Of a stretch of 39,826 nt of DNA, positions 9,085-18,108 are shown piece after piece. The translations under genes and the position numbers were made by a program. This DNA comes from Chryseobacterium sp. (GTDB lineage Bacteria; Bacteroidota; Bacteroidia; Flavobacteriales; Weeksellaceae): contig NZ_JALAHD010000207.1 in NCBI RefSeq assembly GCF_022712095.1, positions 1 through 39,826 of the forward strand, read 5' to 3'. Position 1 is the first letter of the stretch; every line of letters begins with the position of its first letter. The notes beneath the pieces were generated by a model that ran no database searches, had not been told where the DNA came from, and saw only the letters and a program-made list of their open reading frames with translations.

Positions 9085-9492
9085 ATGAAAAAACAAGATC
9101 TTCCTCAGGACGAAAGTAATATGACAACAGCTAACATGACCGAAGTGCTGTATGTTACCGATGACAACGATAATTATACTACGGCCAACAGTACTGGCTG
9201 GGAAGCTAAAAAGCTGGCACTTGACGAATCTATGGCTTTAATTAATGAAAGAATAGAAGAAGCAAAACAAAATGTAGCTAATAATATCGCAAGCCCCATC
9301 ATTTATTTCATGGAGCTTAATAAGATGGATTTAAGCGTTCTTGCATCCTATGTCGGCATGTGGAAGTGGCGGGTCAAAAGACATTTCAAACCAAAAATAT
9401 TTAAAAAACTGGATGATTCTGTACTAAAAAAATATGCAGATACATTCGGGATTACAATAAACGAACTAAAAAATTTTGACGGAAAATCGTAA
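9085..9492 (+). CDS. Small XRE-like helix-turn-helix protein, function unknown
   Basis: A 135-residue protein with no firm family name. Residues 1-35 are polar and probably unstructured (NMTTANMTEVLYVTDDNDN). The middle is helical and charged. The last 60 residues resemble a Cro/C1-type HTH: MDLSVLASYVG as helices 1-2, WKWRVKRHFKP at the recognition-helix position (basic and aromatic), then LKKYADTFGITINEL, which matches the usual closing helices. It sits in the operon just before a BtrH-like gene. It could be a pathway regulator, but the turn is not canonical and DNA binding is inferred only from this pattern. Confidence 0.6.
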   Translation: MKKQDLPQDESNMTTANMTEVLYVTDDNDNYTTANSTGWEAKKLALDESMALINERIEEAKQNVANNIASPIIYFMELNKMDLSVLASYVGMWKWRVKRHFKPKIFKKLDDSVLKKYADTFGITINELKNFDGKS

Positions 9493-9542
9493 ATCAATGC
9501 ATGTTTTTTGCATACTTTACACTCCCAAAGAAAATAATTAAA

Positions 9543-10538
9543 ATGAAGCTTGACTTTGAACATCACCAGACAGCACATTGCGAGAATGGTGTTGCCTCTA
9601 ATCTGTTACTTAATAAAGGAATAAAAATAAGCGAACCTATGATATTTGGTATAGGTTCAGGGTTATTTTTTGTGTACCTGCCCTTCCTGAAAGTGAACTT
9701 TGCGCCTGGATTCAGCTACCGTCCTATGCCCGGAGCCATCTTCAGCAAAGCAGCAAAACGGCTGGGAATAAAAATTAAAAGACAAAAATTTTCCAATCCC
9801 AAAGAGGCTCAACTGGCTTTAGAAAAAAATTTAGAAAATAAAATTCCTACAGGATTACAGGTAGGCGTTTTCAATCTTACCTATTTCCCTGAAGAATATA
9901 AATTCCACTTTAATGCTCATAACCTGGTTGTGTATGGAAAAGAAGACGGGCGGTTCTTAATCAGTGATCCTGTAATGGATTATGCCACTTCTCTTTCGGA
10001 AGCAGAGCTGGAAAAAGTACGATACGCAAAAGGAGCCCTGCCACCTAAAGGGCATATGTATTATCCTATCTATATTCCGGAAAATATTCAGATCGAAGAA
10101 GCCATTAAAAAAGGAATCAGAGATACCTGCAAAAATATGCTGGCACCCGTTCCTCTTATCGGAGTAAAGGCTATGAGATGGGTAGCGAAAAGTATCCCAA
10201 AATGGGCGGAAAAGAAAGGTTCAAAAGTAACAAACCATTACCTGGGCCAGCTTATCAGAATGCAGGAAGAAATAGGAACCGGAGGTGGTGGTTTCAGATT
10301 CATTTATGGAGCTTTCTTACAGGAAGCTGCTGATATTCTGAAAAATGAAGAACTAAGGGAGCTTTCCAAAGAAATAACAGCTATTGGCGACCTTTGGAGG
10401 GATTTTGCCGTAGATATTGCAAGAGTATATAAAAACAGGAACTCAAAAAGCAATATTTATCAGGAGCTTTCAAAGTCGATGTTGCATATTGCCGATCTGG
10501 AAGAAGCTTTTTATAAAAAACTGAAGAAAGCAATATAA
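9543..10538 (+). CDS. BtrH N-terminal domain protein, probable ACP-dependent acyltransferase
   Basis: A 331-residue protein. The opening FEHHQTAHCENGVASNLL has the HC signature of BtrH-type cysteine acyltransferases (Cys13), followed by SEPMIFGIGSGLFFVYL, also typical. The other triad residues fit HNLVVYGKEDGRFLISDP (His and Asp, about residues 125-143). The C-terminal half is helical with no named domain. BtrH itself moves an acyl group from an ACP to an amino-sugar acceptor in butirosin biosynthesis. Here a transfer from the polyene-loaded ACP to the dialkylresorcinol or another acceptor is a reasonable hypothesis. The start at 9543 is chosen because the family begins at this point; an in-frame ATG at 9501 adds 14 residues without family character. 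The ABC transporter gene follows by one base. Confidence 0.75.
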   Translation: MKLDFEHHQTAHCENGVASNLLLNKGIKISEPMIFGIGSGLFFVYLPFLKVNFAPGFSYRPMPGAIFSKAAKRLGIKIKRQKFSNPKEAQLALEKNLENKIPTGLQVGVFNLTYFPEEYKFHFNAHNLVVYGKEDGRFLISDPVMDYATSLSEAELEKVRYAKGALPPKGHMYYPIYIPENIQIEEAIKKGIRDTCKNMLAPVPLIGVKAMRWVAKSIPKWAEKKGSKVTNHYLGQLIRMQEEIGTGGGGFRFIYGAFLQEAADILKNEELRELSKEITAIGDLWRDFAVDIARVYKNRNSKSNIYQELSKSMLHIADLEEAFYKKLKKAI

Positions 10539-10539
10539 G

Positions 10540-11292
10540 ATGGAGCCGGTTATCAAAATCAAAAATTTATATAAAAAATATAAAAATGCTGATGATTTTT
10601 CTGTCAATGATATTTCATTGCAGATCAACAGCAAAGAAATTTATGGAATCCTCGGACCTAATGGTGCAGGGAAAACCACATTGATTTCTATGCTTTCAGG
10701 GCTGATAAAACCAACTTCAGGACAGTTTACCATCAATGGATTATCACCTCATAAAAACAGTTTTAAAATAAAGCAGATCATAGGAATTGTTCCTCAGGAA
10801 TATGCCCTTTATCCAACCCTTACTGCAAGAGAAAACCTTATGTTTTTCGGAAGTCTTTACGGATTGAAGCATAAGGCACTCACTAAAGATATTGATGAAG
10901 CCCTTGAAAGAATGGGTTTATCCAAGTTTGCAGATAAAAAAGTAGAACAGTTTTCGGGAGGAATGAAACGCCGGTGTAATCTTATTGCCGGAACTCTTCA
11001 CCATCCGAAAGTTCTCTTTCTCGATGAGCCTACGGTGGGAGTAGATGTTCAGTCTAAAAAAGTGATTATTGATTTCCTTCAAGAACTTAATGCAGGCGGA
11101 ACATGTATTATCTATACTTCCCATCACCTTTCAGAAGCGGAAGAATTTTGTACTCAGATTGCTATTATCGATGGTGGAAAAATTCATGCGACAGGAACTC
11201 CGGAAGAGCTTATTTCAAGAGTGGAAAGTGCTCACAATCTGGAGGATGTTTTTATTTCATTAACAGGAAAAGAATTGAGAGATGTTGTATAA
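10540..11292 (+). CDS. ABC transporter ATP-binding protein
   Basis: A 250-residue ATPase with Walker A GPNGAGKTT (near residues 39-47), signature FSGGMKRR, Walker B VLFLDEPTVGVD and the H-loop YTSHH. It is closest in style to the ABC-2 (DrrA/CcmA-like) exporter ATPases. It begins one base after the BtrH-like gene, and its last codons overlap the permease start by 11 bases, so the two are one unit. It likely powers export of a lipid-like product or pigment precursor across the cytoplasmic membrane, partnering with the permease that follows. The substrate is not shown by sequence. Confidence 0.9.
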   Translation: MEPVIKIKNLYKKYKNADDFSVNDISLQINSKEIYGILGPNGAGKTTLISMLSGLIKPTSGQFTINGLSPHKNSFKIKQIIGIVPQEYALYPTLTARENLMFFGSLYGLKHKALTKDIDEALERMGLSKFADKKVEQFSGGMKRRCNLIAGTLHHPKVLFLDEPTVGVDVQSKKVIIDFLQELNAGGTCIIYTSHHLSEAEEFCTQIAIIDGGKIHATGTPEELISRVESAHNLEDVFISLTGKELRDVV

Positions 11293-12547
11293 ATTGTGGC
11301 GAAGTTTTATTAAAGAAATTCTTTTACTGAAAAGAGATATCGGCGGGATTGTGATTATTTTCGTAATGCCGCTTCTTCTGATTGTAACGATTACTTTGAT
11401 CCAGGATTCTACATTCCGAAATCTGGAAGGATCTAAAATTCCGATTATTTTCATCGATAAAGATCAGTCAGAGGTTTCAAAAAATATTAAAGCAGAACTC
11501 CAAAATAGCAAAACATTCCGGCTACTCACTGATTTTAATGAGAAATCAGCTCAGGATGCAGTATTCTCAGGAGAATATCAGATGGCTATTGTCATTCCGC
11601 AAAATTTAACAAAAGACCTGAATGCCAATATTGACTCCAAAGTACAGACCATTGTAAGCTCATTCGGATTAGAACCTGATTCTGCTTCTACCCAAAAACC
11701 ACCAGCAAAAGCCAAAGAAATTCATTTATACTTTGATCCCGCTACGAATGTAGGATTCAAAAACTCAGTAATGAATTCAGTAAATAAAATGGTTTTTGAG
11801 ATTGAAAACAAAAAAATATATAAGGCTTTCCAGGAACAGCTTGGGACAACAGAAAACCTTGAGGAAAATAAAAACCTAATCAGTTTTAAAGAAATCACTC
11901 CATTAAAAGGAGACAAAGAAATCCTCCCCAACTCTGTTCAGCACAATGTCCCTGCTTGGACTCTTTTCGCTATATTTTTTATTGTAGTTCCTCTTTCCAT
12001 TAATTTGGTTAAAGAAAAAAGTCAGGGAACAAGTGTCAGGGCCAGAATCAGTCCGACCCCTTACTATATTCATATTTTAGGTAAAACATTTACTTATCTT
12101 ATTATCTGTATCATCCAGTTTTTATTGATGGTAGCCGTAGGTATTTTCCTTTTCCCCTATCTGAATTTACCAGCTTTTGATGTTTCAGGAAATATGATAA
12201 GCCTGCTTATCATTACTTTATTTTCCGGACTTGCCGCTATTGGTTTTGGAATATTATTAGGAACATTGGCAAAAACACAGGAACAGTCTGCACCCTTCGG
12301 CGCAACTTCCGTTGTAGTTCTTGCTGCTATCGGCGGGATATGGGTTCCCGTATTCTTAATGCCTGAATTTATGCAGCAAGTAGCTAAGTTTTCTCCAATG
12401 AACTGGGGATTGAATGCATATTATGACATTATTTTAAGACAAGGCAGCATATCAAATGTTTCCGGAGAACTGGTATTACTGTTTTTATTTTATATAGCAA
12501 CGGTAGCAATTTCTATTTTTTACGAAAGAAAACAACATGCAGTCTAA
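11282..12547 (+). CDS. ABC-2 type transporter permease
   Basis: A 421-residue membrane protein with the ABC-2 layout: one span near residues 15-35, a large extracytoplasmic part of about 180 residues, then about five or six spans from residue 220 (NVPAWTLFAIFFIVVPLSIN and following). NLVKEKSQGTSVR is the cytoplasmic coupling segment typical of this family, and GGIWVPVFLMPEF is the usual late loop. It pairs with the ATPase upstream. Its stop overlaps the thioesterase start by 11 bases. Efflux is the likely direction. Confidence 0.9.
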   Translation: MLYKLWRSFIKEILLLKRDIGGIVIIFVMPLLLIVTITLIQDSTFRNLEGSKIPIIFIDKDQSEVSKNIKAELQNSKTFRLLTDFNEKSAQDAVFSGEYQMAIVIPQNLTKDLNANIDSKVQTIVSSFGLEPDSASTQKPPAKAKEIHLYFDPATNVGFKNSVMNSVNKMVFEIENKKIYKAFQEQLGTTENLEENKNLISFKEITPLKGDKEILPNSVQHNVPAWTLFAIFFIVVPLSINLVKEKSQGTSVRARISPTPYYIHILGKTFTYLIICIIQFLLMVAVGIFLFPYLNLPAFDVSGNMISLLIITLFSGLAAIGFGILLGTLAKTQEQSAPFGATSVVVLAAIGGIWVPVFLMPEFMQQVAKFSPMNWGLNAYYDIILRQGSISNVSGELVLLFLFYIATVAISIFYERKQHAV

Positions 12548-12962
12548 AGAAAAAACAATTACATGCTCTGAAGAAGTCAGGGTAAGATTTAACGAAACGG
12601 ACCCTCTGGGTATCGTGTGGCATGGGCATTATATCGTCTATTTTGAGGATGGACGTGAAGCGTTTGGAAGACAGCATGGACTTTCCTATCTGGACATTCA
12701 GAAAGCGGGATATGTTACACCTATCGTAAAAAGTACGTGCGAACATTTTCTCCCGTTAAAATATGGTGAAACCTTCAGAATTGACACTACGTATATCAAC
12801 TCTGTTTCTGCCAAACTGATCTTCAGATATGAGATATTCAATAAGCAGAATAAGCTGGTATGCAGCGGAGAAACCACTCAGGTGTTTCTGGATAGTGAAG
12901 GAAATCTTTCACTATATAATCCGGAGTTTTTTCAACAATGGAAAGATAAAATGGAATTATAA
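12537..12962 (+). CDS. 4HBT-type acyl thioesterase
   Basis: A 141-residue hotdog thioesterase. The motif RFNETDPLGIVWHGHYIVYF is the 4-hydroxybenzoyl-CoA thioesterase signature: the catalytic Asp in TDPLG, then V-WHGHY. It probably releases acyl groups from ACP or CoA, either as the chain-release enzyme or as an editing enzyme for stalled chains. Its start is inside the permease gene, and its stop forms TAATG with the next ketosynthase, so it is tightly co-translated. It is distinct from the three dehydratase-type hotdog proteins of this cluster. Confidence 0.82.
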   Translation: MQSKEKTITCSEEVRVRFNETDPLGIVWHGHYIVYFEDGREAFGRQHGLSYLDIQKAGYVTPIVKSTCEHFLPLKYGETFRIDTTYINSVSAKLIFRYEIFNKQNKLVCSGETTQVFLDSEGNLSLYNPEFFQQWKDKMEL

Positions 12963-14095
12963 TGAAGCAGGATATTTTTATTACAGATTATAATTGTGTA
13001 AGCCCTCTGGGAATGGATGCGGCATCCAACTGGAATGCTTTATTGCAAAACAGGTCGGGAGTTGCCCTAAATAATATCAGTGAACATCAGGAGAATTTTT
13101 TTGTTTCCAAGATTGACAATGAAAAACTGGAAAAATCATTCAGACAAAGCTTCTCATCTCAGGAATTCACCCGATTGGAGAAAATGTTGTTATTAAGTTT
13201 AAACCCTTTACTTAACAGACATTCACTCACGGAAGAAACAGCTTTTATCCTTTCAACAACTAAAGGAAATATCAGCTTACTTAAAAATAAAGATACTGTC
13301 CCCGAAGATGTTTACTTATCTGTTTTAGCAAAAAAAATCAGTGAATTTTTTGGGTTTACAACACGCCCAATTGTAGTTTCCAATGCATGTGTTTCTGGGG
13401 TAATGGCAATATCAATCGCTAAAACCATGATCCGTTCCGGAAAGTATAAAGATGCTTTTATAGTTGCCGGTGACGAAGTTTCAGAATTTGTTGTCTCCGG
13501 ATTTAATTCTTTTCAGGCGATTGGAAAAGAACCTTGCCAGCCTTATGATAAAAACAGAAATGGCATTAACCTGGGAGAAGCTGCAGCAGCAGTTTATATT
13601 ACTTCTCAACCTTCTGAAAACGAAAAATTTAAATTTAAAATATCCGGAGATTCTGCGGTAAACGATGCCAATCATATCTCAGGTCCTTCAAGAACGGGAG
13701 AAGGTCTCTTTGCCAGTGTCAGAAATGCTATGACAGAAGCTGATATTTCTCCGGATCAGATTGATTTTATCTCTGCACACGGAACAGCCACATTATACAA
13801 TGACGAAATGGAAGCCATTGCATTCAACAGAATGAATTTACAAAACGTTCCATTGAATAGTATGAAAGGTTTTTACGGACATTGCCTGGGTGCAGCCGGA
13901 TTACTGGAAAGTATAATTTCCATGGAAAGTGCTTTACACAATACTTTAATCCCTTCCAGAAATTTTAAAGAAATAGGAGTTTCCCAGCCTTTGAATATTA
14001 TCAAAGAACCACAAACTGCAGAGATCAATTATATTCTGAAAACAGCTTCAGGATTTGGAGGATGTAATGCTGCCCTTGTATTGGAAAAATATTAA
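12962..14095 (+). CDS. Beta-ketoacyl-ACP synthase (KAS I/II type), complete triad
   Basis: A 377-residue thiolase-fold ketosynthase. The active-site Cys143 is in [11 protein letters not shown]; the two histidines are in [11 protein letters not shown] and [27 protein letters not shown] closes the fold. The N-terminal half is somewhat divergent and short in comparison with FabF (about 410 residues). All three catalytic residues are present, so it should be an active elongating enzyme. It is followed by a separate truncated KS-like protein and by an ACP, which fits a type II iterative polyene synthase. Confidence 0.87.
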   Translation: MKQDIFITDYNCVSPLGMDAASNWNALLQNRSGVALNNISEHQENFFVSKIDNEKLEKSFRQSFSSQEFTRLEKMLLLSLNPLLNRHSLTEETAFILSTTKGNISLLKNKDTVPEDVYLSVLAKKISEFFGFTTRPIVVSNACVSGVMAISIAKTMIRSGKYKDAFIVAGDEVSEFVVSGFNSFQAIGKEPCQPYDKNRNGINLGEAAAAVYITSQPSENEKFKFKISGDSAVNDANHISGPSRTGEGLFASVRNAMTEADISPDQIDFISAHGTATLYNDEMEAIAFNRMNLQNVPLNSMKGFYGHCLGAAGLLESIISMESALHNTLIPSRNFKEIGVSQPLNIIKEPQTAEINYILKTASGFGGCNAALVLEKY

Positions 14096-14097
14096 AA

Positions 14098-14652
14098 ATG
14101 GGAATGATGAAGAAAACAGGAATCTGCAGAATAGAAAACTCAAAAATAACGGTCAATAATAAAGTCATTTTTGAAAGCGCAACCTCGAACTTTTCTGAGT
14201 TTGCCAAAGAAGCCTATAAAAATTTTGAACTGAATTATCCTAAATTTCATAAAATGGATAACCTCAGCAAACTCGCTTTTTTATGTGCTGAAATGCTTTT
14301 AAATAATGAGGAAGATAACAGCAGAACAGCAATTGTTTTTGCCAACCGTTCCTCAAGCTTAGATACTGATTTTAAATATCAGGAAAGTATCAATTCACAG
14401 GAAAATTATTATCCCAGTCCTGCTGTATTTGTATATACGTTACCCAATATTTGTGTAGGGGAAATCAGCATACGACACCAGATGAAAACGGAGAATGCGT
14501 TTTTTGTACTGGATCATTTTGATGAAGACTTTTTAAACGATTATTCCTTACAGCTTTTAGAGTCCGGAAAGACCGAAAAAGTATTGTGCGGCTGGGTCGA
14601 ATTATATCAGGAAAATTATACAGCTTTTGTATATTTGCTAACTTTAGAATAA
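14098..14652 (+). CDS. Truncated ketosynthase-like protein (KS N-terminal-like domain only)
   Basis: A 184-residue protein that aligns in pattern with only the N-terminal half of a ketosynthase: [26 protein letters not shown], then [20 protein letters not shown], where a KS has its nucleophile elbow region. There is no Cys nucleophile in a KS context and neither catalytic His. Such half-KS proteins occur in aryl polyene and related clusters, and may be structural partners. ATG codons at 14098, 14104 and 14107 are all possible starts. It is two bases downstream of the complete KS gene. Confidence 0.65.
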   Translation: MGMMKKTGICRIENSKITVNNKVIFESATSNFSEFAKEAYKNFELNYPKFHKMDNLSKLAFLCAEMLLNNEEDNSRTAIVFANRSSSLDTDFKYQESINSQENYYPSPAVFVYTLPNICVGEISIRHQMKTENAFFVLDHFDEDFLNDYSLQLLESGKTEKVLCGWVELYQENYTAFVYLLTLE

Positions 14653-14729
14653 CATACGATTGATCATTCCGGGGAAAATGTACAGATATCCGGATGAAAA
14701 TTTTAAAATAAAAATTACCAAATTAAATT

Positions 14730-14987
14730 ATGGAAAACTTACACACAGAATTAAAGCACAAAATCATAGAAGTTCTTAACCTTGAAGATGTATCTGTAGA
14801 GGACATTAAGGATACAGACCCGCTATTCGGTGGAGGATTAGGGCTTGATTCTATTGATGCTTTAGAACTTATCGTTCTTCTGGATAAAGATTACGGAATT
14901 AAATTATCCGATCCTAAAAAAGGAAAAGAGATCTTCCAGTCTATCGATACCATGGCTAAATTTATTGAAGCAAACAGAACAAAATAA
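14730..14987 (+). CDS. Acyl carrier protein
   Basis: An 85-residue acidic helical protein with the phosphopantetheine site in GLGLDSIDALE (Ser41). The size and the DSxxxxE context are normal for an ACP of a type II synthase. It sits between KS genes and is one of two ACPs in the cluster, the other on the opposite strand at 25653. One may carry the aryl polyene chain and the other a starter or second chain. It is preceded by a 77-base gap, the longest in this part of the operon apart from the one before the deacetylase. Confidence 0.93.
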   Translation: MENLHTELKHKIIEVLNLEDVSVEDIKDTDPLFGGGLGLDSIDALELIVLLDKDYGIKLSDPKKGKEIFQSIDTMAKFIEANRTK

Positions 14988-14990
14988 TTA

Positions 14991-16190
14991 ATGGGTCATC
15001 AAATTGCCATAACGGGAATGGGCATCATTTCTTCCATCGGTAATAATGTGGAGGAAAATTTTATTTCACTTACATCTGGTAAACATGGAATTTCAGATAT
15101 TGAAATGTTTGAAACCCGACATTCCGGAAGTATAAAAACAGGTGAAATAAAATTATCCAATGAAGATCTGGTAAAAAAACTTCATCTTCCGGAGGATAAC
15201 AATATTACCAGAACCTCTTTATTAGGGATGATAGCGGCCAAAGAAGCTGTAGAAAATGCCGGCATTTCAGATATCAACGAGTACCGGACCGGATTGATTT
15301 CTTCTACCAGCGTAGGAGGAATGGATATTACGGAAAAATACTTTTACAGCTATGAAGATTTTCCCGATAAGCAAAAATATATTGATGCTCATGATGCTGG
15401 AAACTCCTCTCTTGCTATTGCTGATTTTCTAGGGTTAGAAGGAATGGTCTCTACCATCAGTACAGCCTGTTCATCAGCGGCCAATGCAATTATGATGGGA
15501 GCCAAACTTATTAAAAACGGCATTCTGGATCGTGTAATTGTTGGAGGAACAGATTCCCTTTCAAAATTTACATTGAATGGATTTAATGCTCTGATGATCC
15601 TTACCGATTCTTATAACACTCCTTTTGACCAAAACAGGAAAGGCCTGAATTTGGGCGAAGCAGCAGCTTTCCTTATTCTTGAATCTGAGAAAGTGATAAA
15701 AAAAGAAAATAAAAAGGTATTAGGCTATCTTTCCGGATATGGAAATGCTAATGATGCCCATCACCAGACTGCTTCTTCAGAAAACGGACAGGGTGCCTAT
15801 CTGGCCATGCAGCAAGCATTGAATATCTCAGGATTAAAAAAAGAAGACATCAGCTATATCAACATTCATGGGACCGCTACCCCCAACAATGATCTGTCGG
15901 AAGGTATTGCCATGATCAGAATATTTGGTGAAAACACTGTTCCGGAATTCAGTTCTACAAAAGCATTTACAGGACACACACTTGCAGCGGCAGCCGGAAT
16001 AGAAGCCATATTTTCTATTTTAGCAATGCAGCATAATCTTATTTTTCCTAATCTGAATTTTAAAACTAAAATGGAAGAATTTGACCTCATCCCCGTTACG
16101 GAACTGAAAGAAAAAAACATTCAGCATGTGCTCTCTAATTCATTTGGATTTGGGGGAAATTGTTCAACTTTAATTTTCTCAAAATCATGA
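14991..16190 (+). CDS. Beta-ketoacyl-ACP synthase (FabF-like), complete triad
   Basis: A 399-residue KAS II-type enzyme starting HQIAITGMGIISSIGNN. Cys160 is in STACSSAANAI; the histidines are in NIHGTATPNND and FTGHTLAAAAGIEA; SFGFGGNCSTLIF is the C-terminal loop. Its stop overlaps the start of a catalytically dead KS homologue as ATGA. This is the classical arrangement of a KS with its chain-length factor, as in aryl polyene KS-CLF heterodimers. It should elongate the coumaroyl-ACP starter with malonyl units. Confidence 0.9.
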   Translation: MGHQIAITGMGIISSIGNNVEENFISLTSGKHGISDIEMFETRHSGSIKTGEIKLSNEDLVKKLHLPEDNNITRTSLLGMIAAKEAVENAGISDINEYRTGLISSTSVGGMDITEKYFYSYEDFPDKQKYIDAHDAGNSSLAIADFLGLEGMVSTISTACSSAANAIMMGAKLIKNGILDRVIVGGTDSLSKFTLNGFNALMILTDSYNTPFDQNRKGLNLGEAAAFLILESEKVIKKENKKVLGYLSGYGNANDAHHQTASSENGQGAYLAMQQALNISGLKKEDISYINIHGTATPNNDLSEGIAMIRIFGENTVPEFSSTKAFTGHTLAAAAGIEAIFSILAMQHNLIFPNLNFKTKMEEFDLIPVTELKEKNIQHVLSNSFGFGGNCSTLIFSKS

Positions 16191-17248
16191 GCAAAGTTTA
16201 TATTAACAGTGCTTATTCTATCTCTGCTCAGGATACGTTGCATGATGATATTTTTCAACATCTGGAACCTGAAAGCTCAGTTCAGCTATTAAAAGTTATT
16301 GAACCTAATTACAAGGAAACAATTCCTCCGGCAATGATCAGAAGAATGTCCAAAACAGTAAAAATGAGTTCTGTGGCATCTCACTATGCTTTAAAAGAAG
16401 CCGGAATTGAAAAGCCGGATGCTATCATTGTAGGAACAGGAATGGGATGCTCTCAGGATTCTGAAAAGTTTCTTAAAAATGTCATTGAAAATAATGAAGA
16501 GTTTTTAACTCCTACTTACTTCATTCAATCCACTCATAACACAGTAGCTGGGCAGATTGCTTTAGGACTGCAGTGCCATGCCTATAATTTTACTTATGTC
16601 AATACCTCTTCGTCTCTGGAATTTTCATTTTTAGATGCAAAACTACAGATTATGGACGGAGAAGCTGAAAATATTCTGGTAGGTTCTACGGATGAACAAA
16701 CGGACAGAACCATGGAATTATATATGCTGAATAATACAATAAAAAGAACAACAGATCTTCCCACTGATTATTTACACTCTACAACCGATGGGGTAATTTG
16801 GGGTGAAGGTTCGAGCTTTTTTGTTTTAGGAAAGAGCAAAGCAGAAAACTCTTATGCACGGCTTACAGATATCAAGATCAGTAATACGTTAGCCAAGGAA
16901 AAAATTTCACTCTTTATTGAAGACTTTTTAGATAAGAACAGCCTCGGATTCAAAGATATTGACGCTGTTATTCTAGGCTTCAGCGGGGATCAGAATTCTG
17001 ATGCATATTATCATTCAGCAGCAGCTCTTTTCCCTGATTCTGCATTACTATATTACAAACATTTGAGCGGGGAATTTAACACTGCAAGTGGCTTTTCAAC
17101 CTTTATGGCCTGCCATATTCTGAAGCAACAGCAAATTCCGGAAGTAATGATGATCAATTCGGTAAAAAAAGAAAATATAAAAAACATTCTTTTGTATAAT
17201 CATCTGTTGGGCCAGGATCACAGCCTGATTTTATTGGAAAAGGTATAA
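16187..17248 (+). CDS. Chain-length-factor-like inactive ketosynthase
   Basis: A 353-residue KS-fold protein. At the nucleophile position it has NTSSSLEF (residues 139-146) with Ser where an active KS has Cys. The first His motif is replaced by ILGFSGDQNSD and the second by LSGEFNTASGFS, so all three catalytic residues are gone, while the fold segments DAIIVGTGMG and DGVIWGEGSSFFVL remain. It is therefore probably the CLF partner of the preceding KS. The start at 16187 overlaps the KS stop as ATGA; an in-frame ATG at 16160 lies inside the KS gene and is less likely. Confidence 0.82.
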   Translation: MSKVYINSAYSISAQDTLHDDIFQHLEPESSVQLLKVIEPNYKETIPPAMIRRMSKTVKMSSVASHYALKEAGIEKPDAIIVGTGMGCSQDSEKFLKNVIENNEEFLTPTYFIQSTHNTVAGQIALGLQCHAYNFTYVNTSSSLEFSFLDAKLQIMDGEAENILVGSTDEQTDRTMELYMLNNTIKRTTDLPTDYLHSTTDGVIWGEGSSFFVLGKSKAENSYARLTDIKISNTLAKEKISLFIEDFLDKNSLGFKDIDAVILGFSGDQNSDAYYHSAAALFPDSALLYYKHLSGEFNTASGFSTFMACHILKQQQIPEVMMINSVKKENIKNILLYNHLLGQDHSLILLEKV

Positions 17249-17352
17249 AATCCTTATCTGATTTCAGAATGAAGATCTAATTGCTTAATTTTAACCTTGC
17301 ATTTCACCCTATGAAGGATGCGGAATAAAATAATAATTGTTAAAATTCTAAG

Positions 17353-18108
17353 ATGAAACATTATCCGTTCATTGCGTTTTATTTGTTTTGTAACCTGTTT
17401 ATCTATGTATTTAAAGGAAGTCCGTGGGTGTATGTTGCATGTTTTTTAGCTTTTATTGCGGTAGTGATCTGGGGCTCCTTAAACATCCAGCTGAGTTACT
17501 TTGTACAAAATATTACCCATAAAAAAACACGAAAAAAAGAAATTGCCCTAACCTTCGATGACGGTCCTACCAAACACACACCAAAATTTCTGGATTTATT
17601 GAAAGAACATGAGGTAAAAGCAACTTTCTTCTGTATAGGAAAACAAATAAAAAAACATCCTGAGACTTTTCAAAGAATCATTGCAGAAGGACATACGATT
17701 GGAAATCACACCTATTCTCATTCTACGTCCATTGGCTTTGCTTCCACCCAAAAGGTGATAGACGAGATCAGAAAAACAGATGATATTATCTTACAGACAG
17801 GAAATATTACCACTGATTTATACCGGCCTCCTTTTGGAGTAACCAATCCCAATATTGCCCGGGCCATCAGAAAAACCAAAAAGAAAAGTATCGGATGGAA
17901 TATCCGTTCACTGGATACCATAATAGATGACGAAAAGAAAATTTATAAAAGAGTAACAAACGGAGTAAAACCTGGCGGAATTATTCTGTTCCACGATATC
18001 TCAGAAAAAACCTATCATGTATTGGGAGATTTATTATTATTTTTAAAACAAGAAAACTATTCTACATTCACTGTAGACCATATTATAAAATCAAAACAAG
18101 ATGATTAA
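17353..18108 (+). CDS. Polysaccharide deacetylase family protein (NodB domain)
   Basis: A 251-residue protein with two hydrophobic segments in the first 55 residues, then a NodB domain: TFDDGPT (Asp69, Asp70), the metal pair HTYSH (His119, His123), RPPFG, and the terminal LFHDI. These are all five usual motifs, so a metal-dependent carbohydrate-esterase 4 activity is likely, anchored in the membrane with the domain probably facing the periplasm. It lies after a 104-base gap, and its last codons overlap the LolA-like gene by eight bases. Why a deacetylase sits in a pigment cluster is unknown; deacetylation of a biosynthetic intermediate or an envelope glycan is possible. Confidence 0.85.
   Translation: MKHYPFIAFYLFCNLFIYVFKGSPWVYVACFLAFIAVVIWGSLNIQLSYFVQNITHKKTRKKEIALTFDDGPTKHTPKFLDLLKEHEVKATFFCIGKQIKKHPETFQRIIAEGHTIGNHTYSHSTSIGFASTQKVIDEIRKTDDIILQTGNITTDLYRPPFGVTNPNIARAIRKTKKKSIGWNIRSLDTIIDDEKKIYKRVTNGVKPGGIILFHDISEKTYHVLGDLLLFLKQENYSTFTVDHIIKSKQDD

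Noticed and set aside
14653..14729. Possible terminator or promoter before the ACP gene (CCGG repeats)
   Set aside because: The two CCGG-containing segments pair over only about five bases with a 17-base loop and there is no T run; no full -7/-33 pair is found in the gap.
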